In this document: in pieces, positions 34,671 through 43,163 of the stretch
Layout: every line of letters begins with the position of its first letter
Numbering within the stretch: the first letter of the stretch is position 1
Source: Flavobacteriaceae bacterium Ga0077528
Lineage (GTDB): Bacteria > Bacteroidota > Bacteroidia > Flavobacteriales > Flavobacteriaceae
Reading direction: 5' to 3'
DNA: 64,000 nucleotides
Assembly: GCA_001464475.1 (NCBI GenBank)
Contig: LNDX01000001.1
Location: 62,001-126,000, forward strand
The notes under the pieces: generated by a model
What the model was told of the DNA's origin: nothing
The model's database searches: none
The model's input: the letters and a program-made list of their open reading frames with translations, nothing else
Position numbers and translations under genes: made by a program

Positions 34671-35672
34671 ATGATATTAGTTACTGGTGCAACAGGATTA
34701 GTCGGAGCTCATTTAGTCCTTCATTTGTTAGAAAATGGTGAAGAAAATATTCGTGCCCTTTATCGAAATCAAAAAAATATTGAGAAAACAAAATCTCTTT
34801 TTGATTTGTATAAAAAAAGTGAACTATTCTCTAAAATAAACTGGACGCAAGGCGATATTCTAGATGTTCCATCATTAGAAATTGCTTTTAAAAATATTGA
34901 TTATGTCTATCATTGTGCGGCTTGTATTTCTTTTAACCCAAATGATGAAGATCAACTTCGAAAAGTAAATATTGAAGGAACCGCCAATATTGTAAATTTT
35001 TGTATTGACAAAAACGTTAAAAAACTATGTCACGTTAGTTCAATTGCTGCTCTTGGAGATTTAGCACAGCACGAAACCATCATTACTGAAGAAACAGAAT
35101 GGAATCCAGAAGTTTTACATAGTGATTATGCTATTTCAAAATATGGCGCCGAAATGGAAGTATGGCGTGGTCAACAAGAAGGATTGAAAGTAGTAATTGT
35201 AAATCCGGGCGTTATTTTTGGACCTGGGTTTTGGCAACAAGGTAGTGGTGCTTTTTTTACTTCTATTGAAAAAGGGATTCCATTTTACACTTATGGTTCT
35301 TCAGGTTATGTTGCTGTTACAGATGTTGTAACAATAATGCGCCAATTAATGAACTCTGAATGTAATGGAGAACGATTTGCATTACTGTCTGAGAACGTTA
35401 CTTTTAAAAATATAATCTACACGATTGCAGAAAAAATAAAGGCTAAAAAACCAAAAACAGAAGCAAAACCATGGATGTTAAACATTGCATGGCGATTGGA
35501 TTGGGTGTTGTCTTCTATTTTTAGAACCAAAAGAAAAATATCTAAACATGGTGCGCAATCTATTCTAAATAGTGATCCAATTTCAAATGAAAAAATAAAA
35601 AACTATTTGAATTATGATTTTGAAGCTATTGATAGTTACTTAGATAAAATTGTAGTTCATTATAAAAAATAA
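34671..35672 (+). CDS. NAD(P)-dependent epimerase/dehydratase (extended SDR)
   Basis: The 333-residue protein has an N-terminal MILVTGATGLVGAHLVLHL nucleotide-binding loop, the YHCAACISFNP region, and catalytic Ser with YxxxK in DYAISKYGAEMEVW (about 160-170). NPGVIFGPGFW is typical of extended short-chain dehydrogenases. The substrate is unknown; relatives act on nucleotide sugars or dihydroflavonol-like compounds. I chose ATG 34671, because TATCTTTA lies just upstream at 34660-34667 and an earlier in-frame codon at 34647 would sit before it. Confidence 0.88.
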   Translation: MILVTGATGLVGAHLVLHLLENGEENIRALYRNQKNIEKTKSLFDLYKKSELFSKINWTQGDILDVPSLEIAFKNIDYVYHCAACISFNPNDEDQLRKVNIEGTANIVNFCIDKNVKKLCHVSSIAALGDLAQHETIITEETEWNPEVLHSDYAISKYGAEMEVWRGQQEGLKVVIVNPGVIFGPGFWQQGSGAFFTSIEKGIPFYTYGSSGYVAVTDVVTIMRQLMNSECNGERFALLSENVTFKNIIYTIAEKIKAKKPKTEAKPWMLNIAWRLDWVLSSIFRTKRKISKHGAQSILNSDPISNEKIKNYLNYDFEAIDSYLDKIVVHYKK

Positions 35673-36047
35673 TTACTTTACAATTCCTTCTTCAAGATTT
35701 TGAACTGGAATTGAAGCACCGCTTAACTTCTTATTTTCTTTATCTAAGCGTTCTTTAACTTCCTCATACATTTTTTTATACTCTTTAATATCAGAGGCAT
35801 AATATTGTGTATTTTGAGCAAATGTTAAACTATCAACTTTGTATTTTTCTTTTAGAAACACATTTGCTTTAGGGTAATTTTGAGTAGCCGAACCTTGATT
35901 TCTAGCCGCTTCTAGAATTGCTAAGTCATAAATAATCTCTTTCATCTTATCTTTATCGATAAGATTTTTAGGCTTTTCAACTATTTCATTCTTACAGCTA
36001 AAAATTCCGAATGAAATTATAAATAAAATAAATATTATTTTTTTCAT
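35673..36047 (-). CDS. DUF4296 lipoprotein
   Basis: The 124-residue lipoprotein has a lipobox ending IFSC (Cys18). Its helical DUF4296 core includes LIDKDKMKEIIYDLAILEAA and TFAQNTQYYASDIKEYKKMYEEVKERLDKE. The family is confined to Bacteroidota and of unknown function. It follows the dihydroorotase gene by 3 bases, suggesting co-transcription. Confidence 0.88.
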   Translation of the reverse strand: MKKIIFILFIISFGIFSCKNEIVEKPKNLIDKDKMKEIIYDLAILEAARNQGSATQNYPKANVFLKEKYKVDSLTFAQNTQYYASDIKEYKKMYEEVKERLDKENKKLSGASIPVQNLEEGIVK

Positions 36048-36050
36048 TTT

Positions 36051-37391
36051 TTATCTATCAAAAAGTAAACGTTTTCCGGCTTTAATTTCTTTGACTTTAG
36101 AATTTTCGTAAACTAATTGTCCGTTTACAATAGTATGTGTAATTCTTGATTTAAAATTGGTTCCTTCAAATGGTGACCAACCGCATTTGTACAGAATATT
36201 ATCTTTATTCACACTCCAAGGCATCGCTGGATTAACAATTGCTAAATCGGCATAAAAACCTTCTTTTATAAAACCTCTATTTTCTATTTTGAAAATCTTT
36301 GCTGGATTGTGAGCCATTTTCTCAACGATTTTCTCCACTGAAATTTTACCTTGGTGATGCGCTTCAAATAATGCAACAACAGCATGTTGAACTAATGGTC
36401 CACCAGATGGAGCATTGGAATACTTTTGAGATTTCTCTTCCAATGTATGTGGCGCATGATCTGTAGCTATAACATCAATTCTATCATCCAAAAGTGCTTT
36501 CCAAAGTGCATCTCTATCTGATGCTGTTTTTACTGCTGGATTCCATTTGATAAAATTTCCTTTTGTAGCATAATCTTCGTCTGAAAACCATAAATGATGG
36601 ATACAAACTTCTGCTGTAATTTGTTTTTCTTCTAACGGAATTTTGTTGGTAAACAAATCCATTTCTTTAGCCGTTGAAAGATGGAATACGTGCAATCTTG
36701 CTCCAGTTTTCTTAGCCAATTCTATAGCTTTGGAAGAAGATAAATAACAGGCTTCTTCACTTCGAATTAAATGATGAACCGTTGCAGGAATATCCTCCCC
36801 ATATTCGGCTTTGTATTTTTCTAAATTAGCTTTAATGGTAGCTTCATCTTCACAATGAACTGCTATAAGCATCTTGGTATTAGAGAATATTTTTTCAAGA
36901 GTTTCAGGATTATCTACAAGCATATTTCCAGTTGATGAGCCTAAAAACAATTTGATTCCTGCAACATTCTTTGGGTTGGTTTTCAAAACTTCTTCCAAAT
37001 TATTGTTGGTTCCGCCCATCATAAAAGAATAATTGGCATACGAAGTTTGAGCAGCAATTTGATACTTATCCTCCAATAACTCTTGAGTAACTGCATTTGG
37101 AACCGTGTTGGGTTGTTCTATAAACGAAGTAATTCCGCCAGCAACAGCAGCACGACTCTCTGATTCAATATTACCTTTATGAGTTAAGCCTGGCTCACGA
37201 AAATGTACTTGATCATCGATTGCTCCTGGGATTAAATAATTTCCTTCGGCATCGATAACTTTACAATTAGAACTTTTGTGGCTAATGCTTTCGGCAATTT
37301 CTTTTATAAATTCGCCTTCAATAAGAACATCGCCTTCAAAAATTTTACCTTCATTTACAATCCTTGCATTTTTAATTAAAACGGTATTCAT
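36051..37391 (-). CDS. Dihydroorotase-type amidohydrolase with altered HxH motif
   Basis: This 446-residue TIM-barrel amidohydrolase has FREPGLTHKGNIESESRAA, GGITSFIEQPNT, the carboxylated-Lys candidate in GIKLFLGSSTG, metal His in AVHCEDE and FHLSTAK, and catalytic Asp in ATDHAPHTLEEKS. This fits type I dihydroorotase, pyrimidine synthesis step 3. The usual metal motif DxHxH reads DDQVH (Gln61, His63), so the first His is replaced. Similar QxH forms may be usual in Bacteroidota; activity is likely but not certain. It is probably co-transcribed with the mannosyltransferase and DUF4296 genes. Confidence 0.85.
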   Translation of the reverse strand: MNTVLIKNARIVNEGKIFEGDVLIEGEFIKEIAESISHKSSNCKVIDAEGNYLIPGAIDDQVHFREPGLTHKGNIESESRAAVAGGITSFIEQPNTVPNAVTQELLEDKYQIAAQTSYANYSFMMGGTNNNLEEVLKTNPKNVAGIKLFLGSSTGNMLVDNPETLEKIFSNTKMLIAVHCEDEATIKANLEKYKAEYGEDIPATVHHLIRSEEACYLSSSKAIELAKKTGARLHVFHLSTAKEMDLFTNKIPLEEKQITAEVCIHHLWFSDEDYATKGNFIKWNPAVKTASDRDALWKALLDDRIDVIATDHAPHTLEEKSQKYSNAPSGGPLVQHAVVALFEAHHQGKISVEKIVEKMAHNPAKIFKIENRGFIKEGFYADLAIVNPAMPWSVNKDNILYKCGWSPFEGTNFKSRITHTIVNGQLVYENSKVKEIKAGKRLLFDR

Positions 37392-37398
37392 ATATTTT

Positions 37399-38124
37399 CT
37401 ATAATCTATTAAATAATTTTTTTATTCTAAGTGATAAAACTCCAAAAATGGCTTCTTTAATAATAGAACCACTCATTTTAGATTGTCCTTTGGTTCTATC
37501 TGTAAAAATTACTGGTACTTCTTGAATATTGAAATTCTTGGCAAAAGCGCGGTATTTCATCTCTATTTGAAACGCATATCCAATAAATTTTATTTTATCT
37601 AGATTGATACTTTCTAAAACATTTCTGCTGTAGCAAATAAATCCTGCTGTGGCATCCATAATTTTCATTCCGGTGATCATTCTCACATAAACTGAAGCAA
37701 AATAAGATAGCAAAACTCTACTTAAAGGCCAGTTTACAACATTTACACCAGTAACATATCTTGAACCAATGGCCAAATCGGCACCACCGAAATGACAAGC
37801 ATCGTACAATCGCTCTAAATCATGAGGATTATGTGAAAAATCGGCATCCATTTCAAAAATAAATTCATAATCATGAGCTAGTGCCCATTTGAATCCATGA
37901 ACGTAAGCAGTTCCTAATCCTGCTTTTTTTGTTCTAACTTCAAGAAAAAGTTGATTTGGAAATTCTTTTTGAAGTTCTTTTACTTTATCTGCTGTTTTAT
38001 CTGGCGAATTATCGTCAACTATTAGAACATGAAAAGGTTTATGTAAAGAAAACACAGCTCTCACTATACTTTCAATATTTTCAATCTCGTTATAAGTTGG
38101 AATAATTACAATACCGCAATTCAT
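37399..38124 (-). CDS. Polyprenol monophosphomannose synthase-like GT2 glycosyltransferase
   Basis: The GT2 fold has VIIPTYNEIENIESIVRAVF, LIVDDNSPDKTAD, the donor-site EMDADFSHNPHDL and the acceptor-side GSRYVTG. This pattern matches DPM1-type enzymes that transfer mannose (or another sugar) to polyprenyl phosphate. The 241-residue form lacks a C-terminal membrane domain. ATG 38124 gives MNCGIVIIPTYN; codons upstream to 38148 are probably untranslated. It lies 7 bases upstream of the dihydroorotase gene in the same direction. Confidence 0.88.
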   Translation of the reverse strand: MNCGIVIIPTYNEIENIESIVRAVFSLHKPFHVLIVDDNSPDKTADKVKELQKEFPNQLFLEVRTKKAGLGTAYVHGFKWALAHDYEFIFEMDADFSHNPHDLERLYDACHFGGADLAIGSRYVTGVNVVNWPLSRVLLSYFASVYVRMITGMKIMDATAGFICYSRNVLESINLDKIKFIGYAFQIEMKYRAFAKNFNIQEVPVIFTDRTKGQSKMSGSIIKEAIFGVLSLRIKKLFNRL

Positions 38125-38214
38125 ATTTGTTGATAAAAGTTTGTGCAAAAATACTCATTTTATTACTTCATAATCTTAATAATATTATAATACTAATCAA
38201 CAAATAAAATTTAG

Positions 38215-38222
38215 TAATTTTG
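38215..38222 (+). promoter_or_regulatory. -7 promoter box of the DUF4271-hemD unit
   Basis: TAATTTTG fits TAnnTTTG. It ends only 6 bases before the ATG at 38229, so the transcript would start at or next to the start codon. Confidence 0.55.
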
Positions 38223-38228
38223 CGATTC

Positions 38229-38894
38229 ATGATAGCATTAGAATTACATCCACGAATTATAGAAAACAAAGATTGGGCAACAATTATTTTTGTGCTTTCC
38301 TTATTTCTAATTGTTTTAGCAAAATCAGTCTTTGAAACGAGATTTAACGATTATATTCGATTAATTGTATCAGATAAATATACAAAAATATATCGAGAAA
38401 GTAGTCATTTAATGAGCGGATTTAATGTAATTCTATTTATAGTAAATATAATTTCACTTTCGTTTTTTATTCAATTAGTTTTAGTACACTACAATTATGG
38501 TATTAAAACCGATTGGATTCTTTTTACAAGAATTTTTACCTTATTGACCGTTTTTATACTTTCTAAATTTCTTGTAGAGAAGATTATTGCCGCAACATTT
38601 GGCATTGAAGAAATCATCGAGCAGTTTAATTTACAGAAAGTTACCTTCAGAACCTACATTGGATTACTACTATTGCCAGTTTCAATTATCCTGTTTTATG
38701 GTAATTATTCAACGAATTCTTTAATTATTACCGTAATTTGTATATTATTAATAATAAACTTAGTGACTTATCTTATTTCTTTGAAAAATTATCAAAATTT
38801 AGTATTCGGTAAGTTGTTTTATTTTATTTTGTATCTTTGCGCACTTGAAATAGCTCCATATTATTTCATATTTTATTTGATTACAAAAAATTAG
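38229..38894 (+). CDS. DUF4271 integral membrane protein
   Basis: The 221-residue protein has about six transmembrane helices. A short N-terminus (MIALELHPRIIENKDWATII) and TRFNDYIRLIVSDKY match DUF4271, a Bacteroidota family of unknown function that commonly precedes hemD. ATG 38229 is chosen, since the promoter box ends at 38222. It is 9 bases upstream of hemD. Confidence 0.85.
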   Translation: MIALELHPRIIENKDWATIIFVLSLFLIVLAKSVFETRFNDYIRLIVSDKYTKIYRESSHLMSGFNVILFIVNIISLSFFIQLVLVHYNYGIKTDWILFTRIFTLLTVFILSKFLVEKIIAATFGIEEIIEQFNLQKVTFRTYIGLLLLPVSIILFYGNYSTNSLIITVICILLIINLVTYLISLKNYQNLVFGKLFYFILYLCALEIAPYYFIFYLITKN

Positions 38895-38903
38895 AGTTTA
38901 AAC

Positions 38904-39662
38904 ATGGCAAATTTGAAAGTAAGAACGATTTTGGTTTCGCAACCAGAGCCAAAAGTAGAAAATTCGCCTTATTTTGATTTACAACAAAAGCATAAGGTAA
39001 AGATAGATTTTCGTTCTTTTATTCACGTAGAAGGCGTAAGCGCGAAAGATGTTAGAGCTCAAAAAATTGACCTTAACAATTTTACTGCAATCATATTAAC
39101 AAGTAGAAATGCAGTAGACCACTTTTTTAGAGTGGCTGAAGAAATGCGTTATAAAGTTCCAGAAGATTTAAGATATTTTTGTCAATCAGAAGCTATTGCT
39201 TTTTATCTACAGAAATATGTTGTTTATAGAAAACGTAAAATTTATGTTGGTCAAAAAGATTTTGCAGACATGAGTTCACTTTTCAAAAAATATAAAGATG
39301 AAAGGTTTTTACTTCCTGCTTCAGATCAATTAAATGCTGACGCGCCTGTGACATTAAACAACCTAAAAATCAATTGGACGCAAGCTGTTTTTTATAAAAC
39401 GGTAATGAGTGATTTATCTGATTTAGCTGATGTTTATTACGATGTTTTGGCATTTTTCAGTCCAACTGGAATTAAATCATTATTTAAAAACTTCCCAGAT
39501 TTTAAACAAAATGATACCAGAATAGCTGTTTTTGGAAGCACTACTCAAAAAGAAGCTTTAGAACATGGTTTAAGAATTGATATTCTTGCTCCAACACCAG
39601 AAACACCTTCTATGACAATGGCTTTAGAAAAATATGTAGCCGAAGCTAATAAAGGAAAATAA
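38904..39662 (+). CDS. hemD: Uroporphyrinogen-III synthase
   Basis: The 252-residue protein follows the loose HemD pattern of two alpha/beta domains: TAIILTSRNAVDHFFRVA in the first, LAFFSPTGIKSLFKNF and VFGSTTQKEALEHGLRID in the second. HemD closes and inverts ring D in haem and sirohaem synthesis. The family is poorly conserved, but gene order DUF4271-hemD-(pckA) supports the call. A second -7-like box TATCTTTG at 38832-38839, inside the upstream gene, could drive hemD alone. A terminator follows at 39682. Confidence 0.88.
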   Translation: MANLKVRTILVSQPEPKVENSPYFDLQQKHKVKIDFRSFIHVEGVSAKDVRAQKIDLNNFTAIILTSRNAVDHFFRVAEEMRYKVPEDLRYFCQSEAIAFYLQKYVVYRKRKIYVGQKDFADMSSLFKKYKDERFLLPASDQLNADAPVTLNNLKINWTQAVFYKTVMSDLSDLADVYYDVLAFFSPTGIKSLFKNFPDFKQNDTRIAVFGSTTQKEALEHGLRIDILAPTPETPSMTMALEKYVAEANKGK

Positions 39663-39681
39663 AATTTTATTTATAGTTATC

Positions 39682-39712
39682 AAAAAAGCCCAACAGTGAT
39701 GTTGGGCTTTTT
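39682..39712. terminator. Bidirectional terminator between hemD and pckA
   Basis: The stem AAGCCCAAC / GTTGGGCTT with a 6-base loop is flanked by A-run and T-run. It serves two convergent genes. Confidence 0.9.
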
Positions 39713-39741
39713 CTTTGTTTAGGTATAGTTTGTTTGTTATT

Positions 39742-41367
39742 TTATAATTGTGGTCCAGCATTTACTAAATTCTGTCCCTCAGCATTGTCTGTATATTGAA
39801 CGAAGTTTTTAATGAATCTTCCGGCTAAATCTGTTGCTTTAGTTTCCCATTCAGAAACATCTGCATAAGTATCTCTTGGATCTAAAATGGCTGGATTAAC
39901 ATCATGTAAAGAAGTTGGAACCTCAAAATTGAATGTTGGAATTACTTTAGTTTCTGCTTTCTCAATCGAACCATCAAGAATAGCGTCAATAATTGCACGA
40001 GTATCTTTTATAGAAATGCGTTTTCCTGTTCCATTCCAACCAGTATTAACCATATAAGCTGTAGCATTGTGTTGCTCCATTTTTTTTACCAATTCTTCAC
40101 CATACTTAGTTGGATGCAATGATAAAAATGCTTTTCCGAAACAAGCTGAAAAGGTTGGTTCTGGTTGTGTAACACCTCTTTCAGTTCCTGCTAATTTAGC
40201 CGTGAAACCTGATAAGAAATAATATTTAGTTTGCTCTGGAGTTAACTTAGAAACTGGAGGCATAACACCAAAAGCATCTGCTGTTAAGAAAATAACTTTT
40301 GTTGCATGACCAGCTTTAGAAACTGGTTTTACAATATTATGAATATGATTAATTGGATAAGAAACACGTGTGTTTTGTGTTACAGAACCATCTTTAAAAT
40401 CAATTTTACCGTTGGCATCAACTGTTACGTTTTCTAATAATGCATCTTTTTTAATAGCTCCAAAAATATCTGGCTCATTTTCTGCACTTAAATCGATGGT
40501 TTTTGCATAACATCCACCTTCAAAATTGAAAACCCCATCGTTATCCCAACCATGCTCATCGTCACCAATTAATTCACGTTTTGGATCTGTAGATAAAGTT
40601 GTTTTTCCTGTTCCAGACAATCCGAAGAAAACAGCTACATCACCATCTTTTCCTTTATTTGCTGAACAGTGCATAGAAGCAATTCCTTGTAATGGTAAAT
40701 AGTAGTTCATCATTGAGAACAATCCTTTTTTCATCTCACCACCATACCATGTTCCACCAATTAATTGTACTTTCTCAGTAAGGTTGAAAGCCACATAAAC
40801 TTCAGAATTTAATCCATGAGCTGCGTAGTCTTTGAAACTTGTTTTTGAACCATTCATTACAATAAAATCTGGTTCACCAAAATTTTCTAATTCAGCATCA
40901 GTCGGACGAATGAACATGTTTTTCACAAAATGTGCTTGCCATGCTACTTCCATAATGAAACGAACTTTCAAGCGAGTATTTTCGTTAGCGCCACAAAAAG
41001 CATCAACAACAAATAATCTTTTTCCTGAAAGTTGATTTACTGTTGTTTCTTTGAGAGCATTCCAAGTTGTTTGAGAAATTGGTTTGTTATCGTTTACTGC
41101 TTTTTCAGAATTCCACCAAATAGTATTTTCTGTAACAGCGTCTTTTACAATGTATTTATCTTTAGGCGAACGACCCGTGAATTCACCAGTCATTACGTTT
41201 ACAGCTCCAAGTTCAGTCAATTGACCTTTTTCGTAACCTTGTAAACTTGGACTTAATTCTTCATTATATAAAAATTCAAAAGATGGATTGTATATAATTT
41301 CTTGGACATTTTTGATTCCATATTGTTCTAACGAAATCGATTTCGTAGATTGGGCAGTATTCTCCAT
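39742..41367 (-). CDS. pckA: Phosphoenolpyruvate carboxykinase (ATP)
   Basis: The 541-residue enzyme has the kinase loop [16 protein letters not shown], the metal-binding [24 protein letters not shown], and the N-terminal [14 protein letters not shown]. It converts oxaloacetate plus ATP to phosphoenolpyruvate, the entry step of gluconeogenesis. The ATP-dependent class is clear from length and motifs. It appears to be a single-gene unit. Confidence 0.97.
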   Translation of the reverse strand: MENTAQSTKSISLEQYGIKNVQEIIYNPSFEFLYNEELSPSLQGYEKGQLTELGAVNVMTGEFTGRSPKDKYIVKDAVTENTIWWNSEKAVNDNKPISQTTWNALKETTVNQLSGKRLFVVDAFCGANENTRLKVRFIMEVAWQAHFVKNMFIRPTDAELENFGEPDFIVMNGSKTSFKDYAAHGLNSEVYVAFNLTEKVQLIGGTWYGGEMKKGLFSMMNYYLPLQGIASMHCSANKGKDGDVAVFFGLSGTGKTTLSTDPKRELIGDDEHGWDNDGVFNFEGGCYAKTIDLSAENEPDIFGAIKKDALLENVTVDANGKIDFKDGSVTQNTRVSYPINHIHNIVKPVSKAGHATKVIFLTADAFGVMPPVSKLTPEQTKYYFLSGFTAKLAGTERGVTQPEPTFSACFGKAFLSLHPTKYGEELVKKMEQHNATAYMVNTGWNGTGKRISIKDTRAIIDAILDGSIEKAETKVIPTFNFEVPTSLHDVNPAILDPRDTYADVSEWETKATDLAGRFIKNFVQYTDNAEGQNLVNAGPQL

Positions 41368-41447
41368 AAAATTGTATTGTGTTGCAATTAATAAATTGAC
41401 TGCAAAGGTAAAAATTAATTATTACAACGTTGTAGTTTATTAAAAAA

Positions 41448-41834
41448 TTATGATTTTTTCTTTAAAAAATGTATTGTCAATATCGCCCAAGCCATTATTA
41501 ATAGCAGTCCGCCAATAGGAGTTATAAATCCAATTATTTTAAAATTAAAATCATTTAAACTATCTGTAGCCAATAAATAAATAGAACCAGAAAAGAAGAT
41601 AATTCCTAAAATAGTAAGCACTAAAATTGTTTTTTTTGTATTAAAACTCAGATGATTGTTTAATCCTAAAAACAGCAAAAACAAAGCATGATACATTTGA
41701 TATTTTACTCCAGTTTCAAATGTAACTAATTGATCAACAGTTAAAACTTTCTTTAAAGCATGAGCACCAAAAGCTCCTAAAACAATTGCTGTCATTCCGA
41801 AAAAACCTGCTGCAGAAAATATTTTCTTGTCCAT
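41448..41834 (-). CDS. DUF423 membrane protein
   Basis: The 128-residue protein has four predicted transmembrane helices. The family signature is GMTAIVLGAFGAHALKK at the start and MYHALFLLFLG after the first loop. DUF423 (YwdK/YgdD-like) proteins are widespread with unknown function. It lies upstream of pckA in the same direction, 80 bases away; co-transcription is possible. Confidence 0.9.
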   Translation of the reverse strand: MDKKIFSAAGFFGMTAIVLGAFGAHALKKVLTVDQLVTFETGVKYQMYHALFLLFLGLNNHLSFNTKKTILVLTILGIIFFSGSIYLLATDSLNDFNFKIIGFITPIGGLLLIMAWAILTIHFLKKKS

Positions 41835-41933
41835 AATAATCGTTCTTAATAATTTTTAACAAAAATATCAGTTATATATGGAATGCTAAAGGATTTTTAT
41901 GTTTTCCTTTAGATTTTAACAATTATAAAATTT

Positions 41934-41941
41934 TATATTTG
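41934..41941 (+). promoter_or_regulatory. -7 promoter box of the DUF3108 gene
   Basis: TATATTTG fits TAnnTTTG, 17 bases before the ATG at 41959. Confidence 0.5.
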
Positions 41942-41958
41942 TACCATAATTTTAAGAA

Positions 41959-42720
41959 ATGAAAAAAGCAACATTTATTATCGCTACTCTATTGATTTTC
42001 TGTTCATTTAAAGCAGATACGAAAGTAGTTATTCCATCAGGTGAAAAATTAGTTTATGCTGGTTCTTATAATATGAGTGGATTGATGACACAATTGGCTC
42101 AAGTAACCATGTCAACAGAAACTCAGAATACTTCAAAAAACACTTATTTACATTTGAATTGTGAATTAGCAACGTTTAGCAAATGGGATAAGTTTTTCAA
42201 AATAAGAGATATTTATGAAGCTTACGTAAACCCGACCACTTTAAAACCAAGTTTATATAAAAGAAGTGTTGACGAAGGTGGTTACACTAAAAAAGAAAAA
42301 TACGTTTTCAAAGGAAATTCTGTCACAAGCACCTCAAAAAAAAGGAATAATCCCGAAACAATTCGTACTTTCAATATTGGTGCTTCGACTCTAGATGTAG
42401 TATCGTTACTTTATAAAGTAAGAACTATCGATTTTTCCAAAATGAAATCAGGACAAACTAAATCATTTACCATTGTTTTTGACGAAAAAGAAATTCCTGT
42501 TACATTGAAATACATGGGAACAGAAAGCGTTAGCGCAGGAAATCTTGGACAAAAAGAATGCTACAAATTATCTATTGGTGCAAAAACTAACAAGCTAAAA
42601 GGAACAGACAAAAACTTAATTTGGCTTACTGCCGATGCAAAAAAAGTACCTGCATTAATGAAGTTTAGTATTCCTGTTGGAACAGGACAATTAGCATTAA
42701 CTTCTGCAACAGGAATTTAA
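41959..42720 (+). CDS. DUF3108 periplasmic protein
   Basis: The 253-residue secreted protein has a signal peptide (about 1-20, ending SFKA). Its beta-rich mature part matches DUF3108: GEKLVYAGSYNMSGLM, FKIRDIYEAYVNPTTLKPSLYKR, DVVSLLYKVR and LIWLTADAKKVPALMK. The fold is probably a lipocalin- or LolA-like barrel; its ligand is unknown. The next gene starts one base after its stop, so they are coupled. Confidence 0.87.
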   Translation: MKKATFIIATLLIFCSFKADTKVVIPSGEKLVYAGSYNMSGLMTQLAQVTMSTETQNTSKNTYLHLNCELATFSKWDKFFKIRDIYEAYVNPTTLKPSLYKRSVDEGGYTKKEKYVFKGNSVTSTSKKRNNPETIRTFNIGASTLDVVSLLYKVRTIDFSKMKSGQTKSFTIVFDEKEIPVTLKYMGTESVSAGNLGQKECYKLSIGAKTNKLKGTDKNLIWLTADAKKVPALMKFSIPVGTGQLALTSATGI

Positions 42721-42721
42721 G

Positions 42722-43057
42722 ATGAGAAAGGCTTTATTAATTTTATCATTTGTGTTTGTTATCTTGAGTATTGTTTTTTCAATTCTTCCATTTGACACTT
42801 TAGCTCTTTTACCAATTGGAGTTGCCTTGATTTTGATTTTTATAACTTTCAAAAAATCAGATACTAATCAACGTAAACTTGTTAAATGGTTGTTTGCATT
42901 AACTTATATCTGTGCAATATTTGTATTGGGAAAAACTTATCTAATAAAAGATGAAGTGGAAAAAGACCAACAATTTGAACAACAAAAAATTGAAACTAAA
43001 CAAGAAGCAAAAAAAGAACTTGAAGATTTAGAAAAAGACCTTGAAGGTTTAGAATAA
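42722..43057 (+). CDS. Small membrane protein with C-terminal coiled coil
   Basis: The 111-residue protein has three short hydrophobic stretches (about 4-20, 24-43 and 55-72). A strongly charged helix (about 75-111) rich in Glu, Lys and Gln follows and is likely a coiled coil. I recognise no family. It is separated from the DUF3108 gene by a single base, so the two probably work or are at least expressed together. Confidence 0.78.
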   Translation: MRKALLILSFVFVILSIVFSILPFDTLALLPIGVALILIFITFKKSDTNQRKLVKWLFALTYICAIFVLGKTYLIKDEVEKDQQFEQQKIETKQEAKKELEDLEKDLEGLE

Positions 43058-43077
43058 AACATCAATTTCTAAAATAT

Positions 43078-43133
43078 AAATTCCAAATTCCAATTATAAA
43101 TGTTGGGATTTGGAATTTTTTTATTGGAATTTC
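43078..43133. repeat. ATTCCAA intergenic hairpin
   Basis: AAATTCCAAATTCCAAT at 43078 faces GGAATTTTTTTATTGGAATT near 43113, giving inverted ATTCCAA words within one spacer. It belongs to the same repeat type as 7575-8081. Confidence 0.75.
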
Positions 43134-43163
43134 TTTAGTTTTGTATCCAATTACAAACAAACC

